DNA of 64,000 nucleotides from Mya arenaria (taxonomy: Eukaryota > Mollusca > Bivalvia > Myida > Myidae), in NCBI RefSeq assembly GCF_026914265.1, contig NC_069126.1, positions 23,103,473-23,167,472 on the forward strand, read 5' to 3'. Shown here in pieces: positions 37,871 through 50,700 of the stretch. The notes under the pieces are model-generated. The model was given only the letters and a program-made list of their open reading frames with translations. It did no database searches and had not been told where the DNA came from. Both the position numbers and the translations under genes were made by a program. Each line of letters begins with the position of its first letter. The first letter of the stretch is position 1.

Positions 37871-39280
37871 CTGTCTGAGTAGTTTTAACGGCAGGTTACC
37901 CATAAAGGTGTGTCTAAATAGCATAAACGGCAGGTTACACATTAAAATACAAATGTATGTCTGAATAGCATAAAAAAAAACAGGATACCTATTAAAATAC
38001 ATGTATGTCTGAGTAGCATTAAAGGCAGTTTACCCATTCAAATGTGTCTGAGTAGCATAAAAGGCAGTTTACCCATTCAAATATGTCTGAGTAGCATAAA
38101 AGGCAGGCTACCCATTAACATATGTCTGAGAAGCATAAAAGGCAGGCTACCCATTAACATATGTCTGAGTAGCATAAAAGGCAGGCTACCCATTAACATA
38201 TGTCTGAGTAGCATAAAAGGCAGGCTACCCATTAACATATGTCTGAGAAGCATAAATGGCAGGCTACCCATTAACATATGTCTGAGTAGCATAAAAGGCA
38301 GGCTACCCATTAACATATGTCTGAGTAGCACAAAAGGCAGGCTACCCATTAACATGTCTGAGTAGCATAAAAGGCAGGCTACCCATTAACATATGTCTGA
38401 GAAGCATAAAAGGCATGCTACCCATTAAAATATGTCTGAGAAGCATAAAAGGCAGGCTACCCATTAAAATATGTCTGAGAAGCATAAAAGGCAGGCTACC
38501 CATTCAAATATGTCTGAGAAGCATAAAAGGCAGGCTACCCATTCAAATATGTCTGAGAAGCATAAAAGGCAGGTTAACCATTAAATATGTCTGAGAAGCA
38601 TAAAAGGCAGGTTACCCATTCAAATATGTCTGAGAAGCATAAAAGGCAGGTTACCCATTAAATATGTCTGAGAAGCATAAAAGGCAGGTTACCCATTAAA
38701 TATGTCTGAGAAGCACAAAAGGCAGGTTACCCATTCAAATATGTCTGAGAAGCATAAAAGGCAGGTTACTCATTAAATATGTCTGAGAAGCATAAAAGGC
38801 AGGTTACCCATTCAAATATGTCTGAGAAGCATAAAAGGCAGGTTACCCATTCAAATATGTCTGAGAAGCACAAAAGGCAGGTTACCCATTAAATATGTCT
38901 GAGAAGCATAAAAGGCAGGTTACCCATTCAAATATGTCTGAGAAGCATAAAAGGCAGGTTACCCATTCAAATATGTCTGAGAAGCTTAAAAGGCAGGTTA
39001 CCCATTCAAATATGTCTGAGAAGCATAAAAGGCAGGTTACCCATTAAACATGTCTGAGAAGCATAAAAGGCAGGTTACCCATTAACATATGTCTGAGAAG
39101 CATAAAAGGCAGGTTACCCATTCAAATATGTCTGAGAAGCACAAAAGGCAGGTTACCCATTAAACATGTCTGAGAAGCATAAAAGGCAGGTTACCCATTA
39201 ACAAATGTCTGAGAAGCATAAAAGGCAGGTTACCCATTCAAATATGTCTGAGAAGCACAAAAGGCAGGTTACCCATTAAA
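37871..39280. repeat. Tandem array of 38-39 bp units, about 36 copies
   Basis: The consensus runs ATGTCTGAGAAGCATAAAAG then GCAGGTTACCCATTCAAAT. Left-hand units are of a GGCAGGCTACCCATTAACAT type with 39 bp spacing. Right-hand units are GGCAGGTTACCCATTCAAAT (39 bp) alternating with a shorter ATTAAAT form (37 bp). The array translates into 13-residue repeats in some frames only because 39 is divisible by three. It ends about 0.7 kb upstream of the NHL gene exon. Confidence 0.95.
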
Positions 39281-39972
39281 TATATCCGTAACATAATAGA
39301 GATGTTACCCATGTGTAACATAATAAAGATTATTTATTCATTAACAAGATGTCTTATTAACTAGTGATGTTAGCCATTGAACATTCATCAGAGACTTACA
39401 ATAGAGATTTTTCCTTAGGCTATTAACTATTCATCTGAGTATTACTACTAGAAAGGTTTTCCATGATTGGATATAATTACATCTGATTACCTTAACAGAG
39501 AGGTTAACATTTTCATACATGTGTATGTATAGGAAATATAAAATGCAAATTTCCACAGAATATAGTATGACCCCGAGAAATAAAAAAAACAGCTATACCC
39601 ATGGTATACTCTTTTAATGAATGCAGGAACTTGTATAGCTCCGAATACATCAATAGGTATCATATAAAAAAAAATGATTTTACTTTGTTTCTTTACTATT
39701 TTGTACATGTGTGCGTGATAAGAGAACGTTCAATCAAAAGACAAGATCATTGCCTGCACTGTCAGAGTTATTCTAAAATGAATAAGGTGATATGTAAGTA
39801 CATTTGAATGAAACTTTAACTTTATCATTTCAGTTGTAGTGTGGTGGAACCACAAAACCTTTGACCGCTCTGTCGGAAATCCAAACCTGTCCGTCCCGTC
39901 CCGCCCAGCCCTCAAACACGGGTCAATGGCAGTCGATAATGTACCTCATCCGGCGCCTCCTCTCCCCCACAG
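39281..39972. other. Sequence between tandem array and first supported NHL exon
   Basis: The first 200 bp still show diverged array-like phrases (GTTACCCAT, CATTAACAAGATGTCTTATT). From 39836 an open stretch in a different frame from the NHL exon runs about 45 codons (it includes VVWWNHKTF). It could belong to an upstream exon, but I cannot join it convincingly. Confidence 0.35.
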
Positions 39973-41734
39973 CTGACGTCACAGAGCGGAAGGAGGAGGC
40001 TGAGGCGTCTAAGCTCGTGCGCAGGTTCGGCCGGAAGGGGAAAGGCAAGGGGCAGTTCAACATGCCCACAGGGGTGGCCATCACAAAAACAGGTAAAACT
40101 GCTGTAATACAAGTATGGTTATTAAACTGTGAATGGTTACTAATACATACATGCGTGGTCATTAAATTGAGTTGCTTTGATGCCAATAATTATAAACAAT
40201 AATATAAAGATATTATATAATAGTATATATTATTTTTCATGTGAACACATCAGAGAAAGAAAGTTATAAAGTACGATCAAATTGCACCAGTTTTGGTCTA
40301 GAAATAGTTAATATGATCTTTGGGGAGTACCCCCAACACCACCACCCTGCCCTCCCCCAATATTTTAAACTATTGAAATTTCGGTTCTGAGGGAGAGGCG
40401 AATGTCAAAAAGTCGTGCCCCTAAGTAACACCCCTACTAACGTCCATTCCTGGGTATACCCCTGAAAGATATACTCACATATGAGCTAAACATGTCCATA
40501 TGGGGGCAGTAACAAAAGCAGGCACTACTGGTGCAATAAACATATGGATAATACACCTATGGGCAATTAACTTTACAAGTAGAACTTGGATTACACTTGT
40601 GGCTATTTACCTGTGTGAAAGTCAATATTGTCGAATAAATAAGGTGTACCTAATGATATAGGTCGTATCTTTGTCAGTCGTAATGTATAGCTTCCAATCG
40701 TGTTGAGCAGTGAATAAGGTCGAAGGTACATTATTTTAATTCTCTCAGACTCTTATGGCAATCGCCGATGCACCAAATGGACTGTAGACACTCCTTATTG
40801 TTTGTATAAAGGTTTAAAGAGAACAAGGTTTCCATCTCTTTGCTAAAAATGTCACTCGCAAATAAATATGAGCTAAATTATTGTATAAATTGTGCCTATC
40901 TCCTGCTCAAACTCACAAGAACTATTCCATTTTTCAGGTGATGTCGTCATAACAGACACAGAAAATCATCGAATACAGATATTCGGAAGTGACGGGAATT
41001 TTAAGCACAAATTTGGTAACCGTGGAAACGAGCTGCATAATCTGTGTTATCCAGTATGTGTTGCTATGACAACCGATGATTGTATAGCCGTCACTGACAG
41101 TGTAAACGCTTGCGTCAAGGTTTTTAGTCAAAACGGTGATTTTCAAAATAAGTTTGGGAATGACAGCTTCCTGGAGTTCCCATGTGGGCTAGCAATAACC
41201 CACGACAATTTCATGGTAGTTTCAGATATATGTAAGCACCGGATATACGTGTTATACCCTAGTGGGGGTATCTATAGCGAGTTTGGTACTTATGGAAGTT
41301 CGCCAAAAGAATTTGACCATCCATATTACCTGACAGTGAATACGAAAAAACAAATCATTGTCTCCGACTCTGGTAACTGCTCAGTTAAGATCTTCCAGTT
41401 TGAGGGGAAGTTACTCCGCCTGTTTAACGCAAATGACTACCGTATTGGTGACAATTTCTGCGCTTTGCAGGGGCTATGCACTGATTCGCTTGACAACACG
41501 GTGGTTATATGCAACAACGCCGCTTACATTGTGACTAAAAATGGTCGGCTTTGGGAAGTGCTCACTGCCAAGGACGGACTGAATTACCCGAAATGCATCG
41601 CGTTCAGCCAATCAGGTCGTCTCACTGTGACGCAATCAGTAGCCAATGACAAGCACGAGGTGCTAATCTTGGAGTACAATCCGGAGGATTTTAAATCACT
41701 AAACTCTCTACTACTTTATGCAATTTCTGTATAA
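39973..41734 (+). CDS. NHL-repeat beta-propeller protein, C-terminal part (TRIM/brat-like)
   Basis: Two exons are supported: 39973-40092, with a strong pyrimidine tract and CAG before it, and 40938-41734 ending in TAA; the junction is phase-consistent (G + GT). They encode about 305 residues. A basic lead-in (KLVRRFGRKGKGKGQFNMP) is followed by about six NHL blades: GVAITKTGDVVITDTENHRI, CIAVTDSVNACVKVF, FMVVSDICKHRIYVL, IIVSDSGNCSVKIF, TVVICNNAAYIV and a last strand near SGRLTVTQSV. NHL propellers bind RNA or protein in the TRIM2/3/71 and brat families. No RING, B-box or coiled coil is seen upstream, so either 5' exons were missed or the protein is RING-less. The true start is unknown and the first exon border is an inference. 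Confidence 0.8.
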
Positions 41735-41910
41735 TATATAGCTGATATAAACCACGTTTTTTTTCAAGTGTAGAGTAGAGTACTAGTAGCTTTGTCAGTT
41801 TTAATAATTACTAGTATCCATGTAATTATGTCATACGTAGAGATAATCTTAACCAAATGCAATGTTATGAACATAAAATGTTAACAAATGCAGGCAGCAC
41901 ACCACTATTT

Positions 41911-42252
41911 CAATCGGAGTCCCTCAGCCATTTTCCATCGAAAACAACCTCGGATGTATGCCGGCGCATTAGTAAAAGTAGTTCGTAAAATCAATAATAG
42001 CACTATTGAATAATGTTGTTTTTTTCAACGTGTAATTGGTATTACTAATTTAAATTTGTTTCGCAGGTAAGTGTTTTTTTAAACATTTAAAATTGAGACT
42101 CCTACGAGTAAAAGAACTTAGGCTTAACTGCTAAATAGAAATTACTACGCGATCTACTTGCAGTGTAGTTAATTGTAAATAATTATGAGATTTAAACCGT
42201 ACATATAAATCCGTTGTTGTTTTCGATGAAAAATGGCAAACGGGTTCCGATT
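41911..42252. mobile_element. CATTCGG inverted-repeat element (copy 2)
   Basis: The left end CAATCGGAGTCCCTCAGCCA continues to AACAACCTCGGATGTATGCC; the right end is TTTCGATGAAAAATGGC ... GGGTTCCGATT. The flanks CACTATTTC and CACTTTTC are an imperfect candidate duplication. This copy is more decayed than those at 2116 and 58761. Confidence 0.7.
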
Positions 42253-42622
42253 AACACTTTTCTTGTATATTGAACCATTTTACTTGATAAGAATTGTTGA
42301 TGTTTTTTTTGTTATTAGAGAAACTAGTATACGCAATTACCCGTTTTGTATTATAACATCTATACATATACACTCACTTATCGCTATGTACATGTAGTAT
42401 ACTACATCTTTTATAGCTATAAATATAAGTATGTGCTACCGCATGTATAACTTATTAAAAGAGTCACAATCACGTAGGTTACATATACTTGTAACATGGT
42501 TTAATTGTTTTAATAAAATGGTTACATAAACACGCATCGTTTTCAATCATCATTTTTTGTTAGATACTATACATAGTATTGTATGATATTCGGGTCGTTG
42601 AAAATATCAATGGACTGGATAT
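42253..42622. other. Unassigned intergenic sequence
   Basis: AT-rich; nothing recognised. Confidence 0.35.
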
Positions 42623-42963
42623 GTAAAGCTGCACTCTCACAGATTGATCGTTTAGACAACTTTTTAGTTTTTGTCTTGGAATGAGCCAGAAATGCGTAAA
42701 TGTCTTAAAACTAATGATACAAGACTTTTGATAAAAGATCAGATCTCAGTTTTTCACATTTACGTTCGAAAATTGATGTATTATGGCTAAAAGCGTTACT
42801 AACTCTTTAAGAAAAAATGATAGTTTTTGAAACAATTGAGATCTGTTCTATTGTGAGTTATCTTATATGACTGAATTGAAGACATTGATACCAACACCAG
42901 CTGATTCTGAAACAAAAACTTAAAAGACGTCAATACTGTCAATCTGTGGAAGTGCAGCTTTAA
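42623..42963. mobile_element. TTAA foldback element (copy E)
   Basis: The left end is GTAAAGCTGCACTCTCACAG; the right end is AATCTGTGGAAGTGCAGCTT then TAA. The interior is palindromic and has lost part of the right arm. Confidence 0.75.
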
Positions 42964-43149
42964 AGCACAACATTGCCCTTCCAAAATATAGTACTGGTAA
43001 GGCGGATTTTACGTCGCCATGACGGACAAGTAAAATAAGTTTGAAAGAGCTGTTATGTAGAGGAGCATATGAGCAGTTCTTCAATATGCTATGTGAATAC
43101 GAAGTATTTACCATTCCCAGGTAATATTCAGTACTAATCGTGAAGGACG

Positions 43150-43370
43150 CTCCTAGTTCGGATCGAACATCAGAACTTTACATCGACGTAGCTCTGAGTT
43201 GGGAACCTTACGTACTTATTATCTTCGAAGATCTAAATAGGGATCGAACCTCAGAACTTATCATCGACGAGACTCTTGGGTTTGGATCAAACCTCAGTAC
43301 TTACTGTTGTCGAAGTTCCAAGTTGGGATCGAACCTAAGTACTTATTATCGTAGAAGTTCCAAGTTGTCT
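43150..43370. repeat. Tandem repeat, 41-43 bp units, five copies
   Basis: GGATCGAACCTCAGTACTTA-like units begin near 43160, 43201, 43241, 43283 and 43326. Each is followed by TTATCATCGACGA or TTATTATCGTAGAAGTTCC. Confidence 0.75.
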
Positions 43371-43706
43371 GCGTTTTGTACCGCAAGCATATATGCATTT
43401 TCCCTTGTCTGTGGTATACATGGCTACCCGCTGGGTGTTGGCGTTGCCGTGTAACCCTTTCAATTGGACGAAATAGCCCCAACGCTGGAAGTCATCTACG
43501 TATGACAGTTAATGTACTGCTAGAAGATGTCATACCTGATAGCTGGCGCTAACGTCTGTGCTATCTCCAGAAGTGTGATAGTCAAGATGATTCGGCCATT
43601 TAAAGGACCGTGTCGCACACCAGTAATTGTTGTAAGATACTAGAGCATTGTATTGTCAGCGCCAGCATGACACAAATTGAGGCTAACAAAATACAAACCG
43701 TAACAC

Positions 43707-43800
43707 ATGATAAAGGCATTTGATAAAATAATCCTTGATTTTTCGAAAGCATTCGACCGTGTTCCTCACACACGCCTACATATACTAAGATTGAATTTGA
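43707..43800 (+). mobile_element. LINE reverse-transcriptase fragment
   Basis: The plus-strand frame reads LDFSKAFDRVPHTRL. This matches the well-known DFSKAFD-VPH block of non-LTR retrotransposon reverse transcriptases. Only about 30 codons are left, with no other RT motifs nearby. It is a dead fragment. Confidence 0.75.
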
Positions 43801-44126
43801 CAATGTACGCGACAACACACACACTCACGCGCGTAAATTTAGTTTGTTTGTTCATTCTGACTCAGATAGTGGGTGTTGAAGGAGAGGCATTCGAGAAATA
43901 ATATATTGTCAAGAGTGACCGCTCATGTCCATACTCATAAGTAACGAACATCATGTAGAGCTTACCTCCATGGTCCGTCGATGATGCCCTTGTACATTCG
44001 ACTGCTCAAGACGGCCAAATTCGACTACAAGTTGGGAATGTATTTTTATCTAATTTCATGTCATTATCAAAGAAACATTGAATTTGAATTATACATTTCA
44101 CTTTATAACCATTTTAACTGCAAATT

Positions 44127-44330
<204 letters not shown>

Positions 44331-44761
44331 CCTGAGCTTTATACGTTGTAATAGTGTTCTTAGAATTTGATATATATAAAAATGTGTATTTTGTGAGATC
44401 CCCATGACCAGCACCCTTAAATAACGTTTTATTTGAACTAATTTTGCAGTGCAAATCTACCAAACAATTGAGAATGGTCCAGAAAATACTTAGGGGGCTC
44501 TGTGTCAGGTGTATATAATCTATTAGGATGTCACTCATGTAGTATTCGGTTTTGTTTGTTTTCTATCGGGGATTCTTTTGTTCAGGATAGCTAGATAGGA
44601 TTTCGTATTATGAGCTGGTGCTAAACATAAAAACATTTTGGTATTATGGTGTAAGTACGAACTGGAATAATGGGAAGTAATCGATGCGGGGAACAAAGGT
44701 TATACTTTGTGTATTTTTCAATTCCCTCCGATATTTCTTTGGGTTAAAAAGGAGCGTAAAC
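44331..44761 (+). promoter_or_regulatory. RBBP5 upstream region / probable promoter and 5' UTR
   Basis: This lies between the microsatellite and the RBBP5 start codon. It contains no gene or repeat that I recognise and no clear TATA box. The role is assigned by position only. Confidence 0.3.
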
Positions 44762-47700
44762 ATGAATTTGGAATTATTAGGTTTTGTATCTTTAATCGTC
44801 TTATAAGTATATATTGTTCAGTTTTTCAGTATATGAACTAGGTTTTACACCTACCGTTTTACATATGAATTGTTCTTTCTTGTCCGTTCGATTACAAACG
44901 ATAACTTTTTAAGTAGAACAGTTTCGGATACTTACATCTTCGGATATCAATAGCAAATTTGATTTTTAAGGGTATCTGTCACGATTAATCATATAACAGA
45001 AATAATATTCAACGAGTTCAGGAAAACGTTTTAACCGAGCCTTTTGATTAAATTTGAGTATTATAATGATTCTTTTTATCACTCCAGTAAAAATAAAAAG
45101 ACATTCTTGCACTGATACAGTATTAAACTGAATACCACAAACTGACAATGCAATGCCATTCCGCCTGCTGCATGCATTGCAGAAATGTTATATGCAGAAG
45201 AATTTGAATCAAATATACACCTGATCGCTTTACATTTAGCTTATAGGTAGAGTGAATACTGAGGTGATATCCAGAAAGAAAAACAACAGGAACACTAACC
45301 TTTAATAAAATTTGCTCTCTTTTTAATGGTGACATCATAAATTGTAATAAGTTCATGACAAGATTTCTTGTTTAAATACAGAATATGGTGAATGATTTAA
45401 TGTATTTTATGAAATTAAGAGAAAATATCACTTTCTACTCTTATGATTTAGATGAAAAACAACTACTTTATTCAAGTAAATAAGAGATAAATTGAAGACT
45501 TGCTGGACTATTACAAATAAGCAATTAGTATTTGCAATTTCATTGTTTACAATCATGCGAAGTGATATTGTTATATTACATATGTGTATTGCAGAAAAAT
45601 ATGTGATGATTATATTAAACCAGAAACAAGGTGTAGCATGTGATTGAATTGAATATGTGTTTATTTTTCAGAAACCTTCGGTCAAAATTATCCAGAGGTA
45701 TGTGATACTTTGGATTAGATGATCTTGTAACAAACAACTACTTCAGTATGATGGGTATCTATTCATTAAAAGGATGTGATAATTATTGATGACAGCAGTC
45801 TAGTTTGACAGTTTTAACTTTTTTTTAAAGGGCAAATATAATTAATTAGATGAAACTGATATTCTCATACTGTTTTCCAGGAATTTGATGGTGCATTGGA
45901 CTGTGTGAGTATTGCAATCACCTGCGCCTTTAACCGTCAGGGCACTTTGCTGGCTGTTGGTTGTAACGATGGCCGCTTGGTGCTGTGGGATTTTCTCACT
46001 CGTGGAATCTCAAAAGTCATCAACGCGCACGTTCATCCAGTGTGCACATTGAGGTTGGTCATGATTAATGTAAATTAAATTTTTGAAAGTCTGTTTTTCA
46101 TTTTATTTTTTTATTCGGCTTTAAATAAGAACGTAATTGTCATCATTGGGAAAGGCGTTAAAGTTATCTTCTGAATGAAGCTTTAAAGGTATTAAATAAA
46201 ATATTAATACACACACTTAAAAACATATTTTTTATTTTACCATTTAAGGAATGAGTTGATGTCATTATCGGGGTATGAACGCAATTTGGCTGGTCAAAGT
46301 GTGTGGAGTCCGAATTGCGTTCATATCCCCGATAATAACATTAACCCCGCAATTCATTACTTATATTTGCACCAATAGTTCCTTATTTCATTCAAGAATT
46401 GTTAAAAAATACTTCATTTCATTTAAGAAAACCATTCATTAATCCTTTCTTACCCATTCTGCAAATAGAACAACCCGACTGTAACCGGAAACATTTTTTC
46501 AAATGACGTCACAATAACGTGGGAACAGATCAACCACTTGAAAACACTTTTAAACGTAAAATTTAAACACTTACAGCAACAATACATTTAAATGATAATA
46601 AATTAACACTTTCTAAAATGTTGATTTATATTTTACGGGACCTGCTGACACAATACAAACACTAACAAGATCAATAGTTTTCATGTATATTGTTATGCGA
46701 TAAATTGCGATCCGAACATATCCGAAGATGTTGTGTTCATCGATTGATGAATGCAATTGCTGAAAGGCAGTTCATTTAAGGAATGGAAGTGGAGGTGTAA
46801 ATATTTTACTATAAAAACTGTAGGGTTAGCACCTATCAAGTAAGTAGGGTCAGGTAACCCGAACACAATGTACTTATTTTTTAAAGGCCTTTACATTAAA
46901 AAATCATGAATATTTATTCAAACTTAAACATCTACAGTACTGGTAGTCTTTATGCAATATTTGTTAATTGAATGAATTTTCTTCAATGAAAAGTAACTAT
47001 TGGTTGACTGATTAAAGAAATTTAAATAAGTCATTTAATAATTTTGATGAATAACAGCTGGAGCAGAAATGGTCGTAAGCTGTTGAGTGCTGCGACGGAC
47101 AACACAGTGTCAATATGGGATGTTCTGCAAGGCGAAATAGAGAAGACCTTTCGCTTCCCGTCACCGATCCTTAAAGTACAGTTTCACCCAAGAAGCAGGT
47201 AATTAACTGGAGTTATCACCATGATACCCTTCCATTTTTTTTACATTGACCTGTCACCATTACCACTAAGTTCATCCATTATGTGTATAGTATTGAAACA
47301 ACAATCAAAATGAAAATATAAAGAGGTTATATGTGCAAGTTGAATTACTGGCAGAGGCATCATCAGATGTAATTGTTATTTCTAAGAAAGATTTATTTAT
47401 GGTCTTTTAGAAGCTGTTTTGATGTAATCTGATATAAAACTTTTCTTAAACTTTAAAAAACAAGTAAGATATATTAGATAATAAAAAAATTAGAAAATTA
47501 TTTGGCCCACAGCATGATTGCAACTCTGGTTTTCTAGTCAGTCTGTCGACTGCAGCCAAGGACGAAATCCATTACACTATAATTATATAGAAAAATAAAA
47601 CTAGAGGTTTTTAAGTAACATATAAAGGAATTTAAAATTGTGGCTAATTTATTATTTAAACTAAAGTTAACATTTGAATGTTTAAAGCTATTGTTTTTAA

Positions 47701-50700
47701 GGGTTATTTGAACTTAACTTAGAACAAAGCTGTCACTTTTGACAGTTTTCAAGAGGCCTTGTTTTATGTACTGTTTATTTCTTTATTCATAAATATACAC
47801 CAAACATACTGGCCAGTTCCGAAACAGTGCTGTTTTAATTTGTTGTTTGTTTTCTATGACAGTGAAAAGTTCTTGGTTTGCCCAATGAAGCATGCTTCGG
47901 TCACGATGAACATGGAAGTCGGACATAAACTGATTCCCCTGGATGATGATGTGAGTTTCAGCTGGATGAAATGTGCTTAATGAAATGAGATTATATGGGT
48001 ACTGTATGTGTGAAGCACTAGAATACTACCTTTAAAATAAAGGAATAAAGCATCAATTAGATGCAGCTAAGTGAAGCTTTAGTTATTGTAAATCATTATT
48101 TTAGAAGTTAAAGTTGAGGTATTGTCATAAGCTAAGTATTGGTACGTTGGTATTCAAACATTTTACCTAGGCAAACTCATAAATGTTTTAAAATGAAATT
48201 TGGTAAAAATGTTGCCAGAGACAACATGCACACATGAACAATAAGGCTAATTCTGGCTTTAAAAATGACATGTTATGACCCTAGTTTGCCTTTTCTCTAT
48301 TGTTCTCTTGCAACTATCTTTTATATTATGGATTTACTTTTTTAAACATGTCTGTTTAAAACTGAAATCAGTTTTTGTGAAACAATTAGTAATCTATATT
48401 GGCATTGGAAAATGAATATTCAGTTCCTTTTTATTTCATACCTGGAACTGGAAAATTCTGTATAACACACCTTGCTTTCTCATTCACACCACACAGCAGC
48501 CAAGTGTGCATGCACAAATTTGCAATACTACAAGAATAAGTCGGATGTTTGTTGTCAAATTTAAATGCTATTAAAATTTTAAAGAAAAGTATACATTCTT
48601 ATTTTAAAGACATGAAATAAAAGAAATATGGTAGTTGTCATTCTTATTTTAAAGACATGAAATAAAAGAAATATGGTAGTTGTTTATTCTGTTGGATTGT
48701 ATCACTTCTTGTTGCTTGCGTTAAAATACATCTGTTATGGAATTTATGCAAGCAATTCGAGGTTATACAACCCCACAGATCAACTGACTTTATAAATTAT
48801 ACTTGCATTAGTAATGATATAAAGACAATATGAGTCTGATTTGCATTTTACAGTCTGATCTGAACATAGTGGCTTCGTATGACCGGAGAGGAAAACACAT
48901 CTACACTGGCAACGCAAAAGGAAGGGTAGGTCCTTGCTATTCTCATAGTCACACATGTAGTGTTCTCATTTACCTTTGCCAGTCCCTGGGGTAGTATTCT
49001 AGGCTATACGGTAAAGAGTTATAGAAGGGTGTTGAACTCTACCATATTTGTAAGCACCCTTTTGCAATGACATGGTGATCAGCATGTGCACATTTCTGCC
49101 AAACTTAATACATTTGGCAGTTCAACCTTAATTTCGATTTATTTAAGCACAATTTCTTACATTTTTTGTCAAATTCATAATCATCAAAATCTTCACAGCC
49201 AGATACAATGTGCTCTGTTCTTCCTTGGCACCCAGTCCCCTTGATTCAATGTGCCCTTTTCTCCCTTGGCACCCTGTCCCTCTTTTGCAGCATACTGTCC
49301 ATTTTAAAACCTGAATTAAACCCTATATTCATAACGCAGATAAGGTTGAATTTTCAATTAAAGTAAAAAGGCGTCTTTAATTCCTAATTCCTTTACTCCA
49401 TAACTTTAAAGAAATAATGACAACTGAGTCAGTACAGTAAGGCCATATAAACTATTCATTAAAGCTGCACTCTCACAGATTGACAGTTTCGGCATTTGTT
49501 TTATTTTTTGTCTCAGAAATGGCTGATTTTTGCATCAATACTTTTTGTTCAGTGATAAAAGCTAACTCACAATAGAACAGATATCAGTTGTCTGGAAAAC
49601 AGCAAAAGATTCATTAATTACAGTGTAAGCAGCGCTTTTCGCCATAAAACATAATTTTTGAACAGAAATATCATATGAAATATGAAAATTGATCTTTTGT
49701 AAAAAGTCTTATATGACTGTTTTCAAGACATTTGCACAAATGTGGCTCATTCCAAGAAAATAAAAATCTGTGAGAGTGCTGCTTTAATTGTGGCCTGTCC
49801 TTATTATTATATTTATTATATTTCAGGTATGTGTGTTTACTGAAGATGGTCACAAGCTGAAGGCATCATTCCGTGTTACTACAGGAACTCTTAACACCAC
49901 CGCTATAAAGTCCATAGAGTTTGCAAGGAGGGGAGAGTATGTGCTTTTCCATACATGTAGTTAATAGGGCTGTCTTTTGGCTCTAAAGGAATAGGGTCAA
50001 GGCCTTTTCAAAAAGATAGTTGCCATCAAACGGGAATTTTGAATGTTCACAGTTATACTTATTCTATTATAATATCAAATATAAATTCACTATTTCTGTC
50101 GTATTCATTTTGGATTCAAATTCATATACATGTACCATGATTGTTCCTAGAAACTGCATATTGCATAAGAAAGATGTATTTTTTTGTATTTTTGTGTGAT
50201 TTCGGTCAATCGTTTTCTTCATTAACAGGACAGTCTACTCTTGATGGGAAAACTCACACTAAAATGGGAATAGTTATATATTTTTTAAGGTGGGGAATCA
50301 CTAGAAAGACAGCCCTGGTTACTGTTATAAGCTGTATTTGATAATTGTGTACTTTGTAACTTGTTTTAAGAGTAAATAGCTCATGTACATGTATTATGAA
50401 AAATATGGTACTATTGTCCCCTCAAAGTATATTGTATTTTCAATGCATACTTGTAATAATGGATGTTTTAAAATATTTTTTTTATATCACACTCATTGTC
50501 TAGTGTGTTATAAAATAGAATACATACTCAGGGTTCTCAATAAGTTTCGGTTGAACTGTCTCAAAAAGTAAAGTTACCGAACAGCTACTACTTATTCTAC
50601 TTAAAATTAATTTATTTTTCCAGATTTGAACTGGCCCAATTGCCATTTGAACTGTCCATTTTGGCCGGCAGCCGGTTCTTATTGAGAACACTGCATACTA

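Noticed and set aside
38042-38365. Open frames with 13-residue repeats on both strands
   Set aside because: They are produced by the 39 bp tandem array, whose unit is a multiple of three; they stop where unit length changes and have no start context or flanking exons.
37871-39280. CRISPR-like regular repeats
   Set aside because: There are no unique spacers between units, the context is eukaryotic, and units abut directly: a tandem satellite.
39836-39975. Upstream coding exon of the NHL gene in another frame (VVWWNHKTF stretch)
   Set aside because: Open for about 45 codons after a CAG, but it cannot be joined to the NHL frame without an implausibly short intron, so it is left as a note only.
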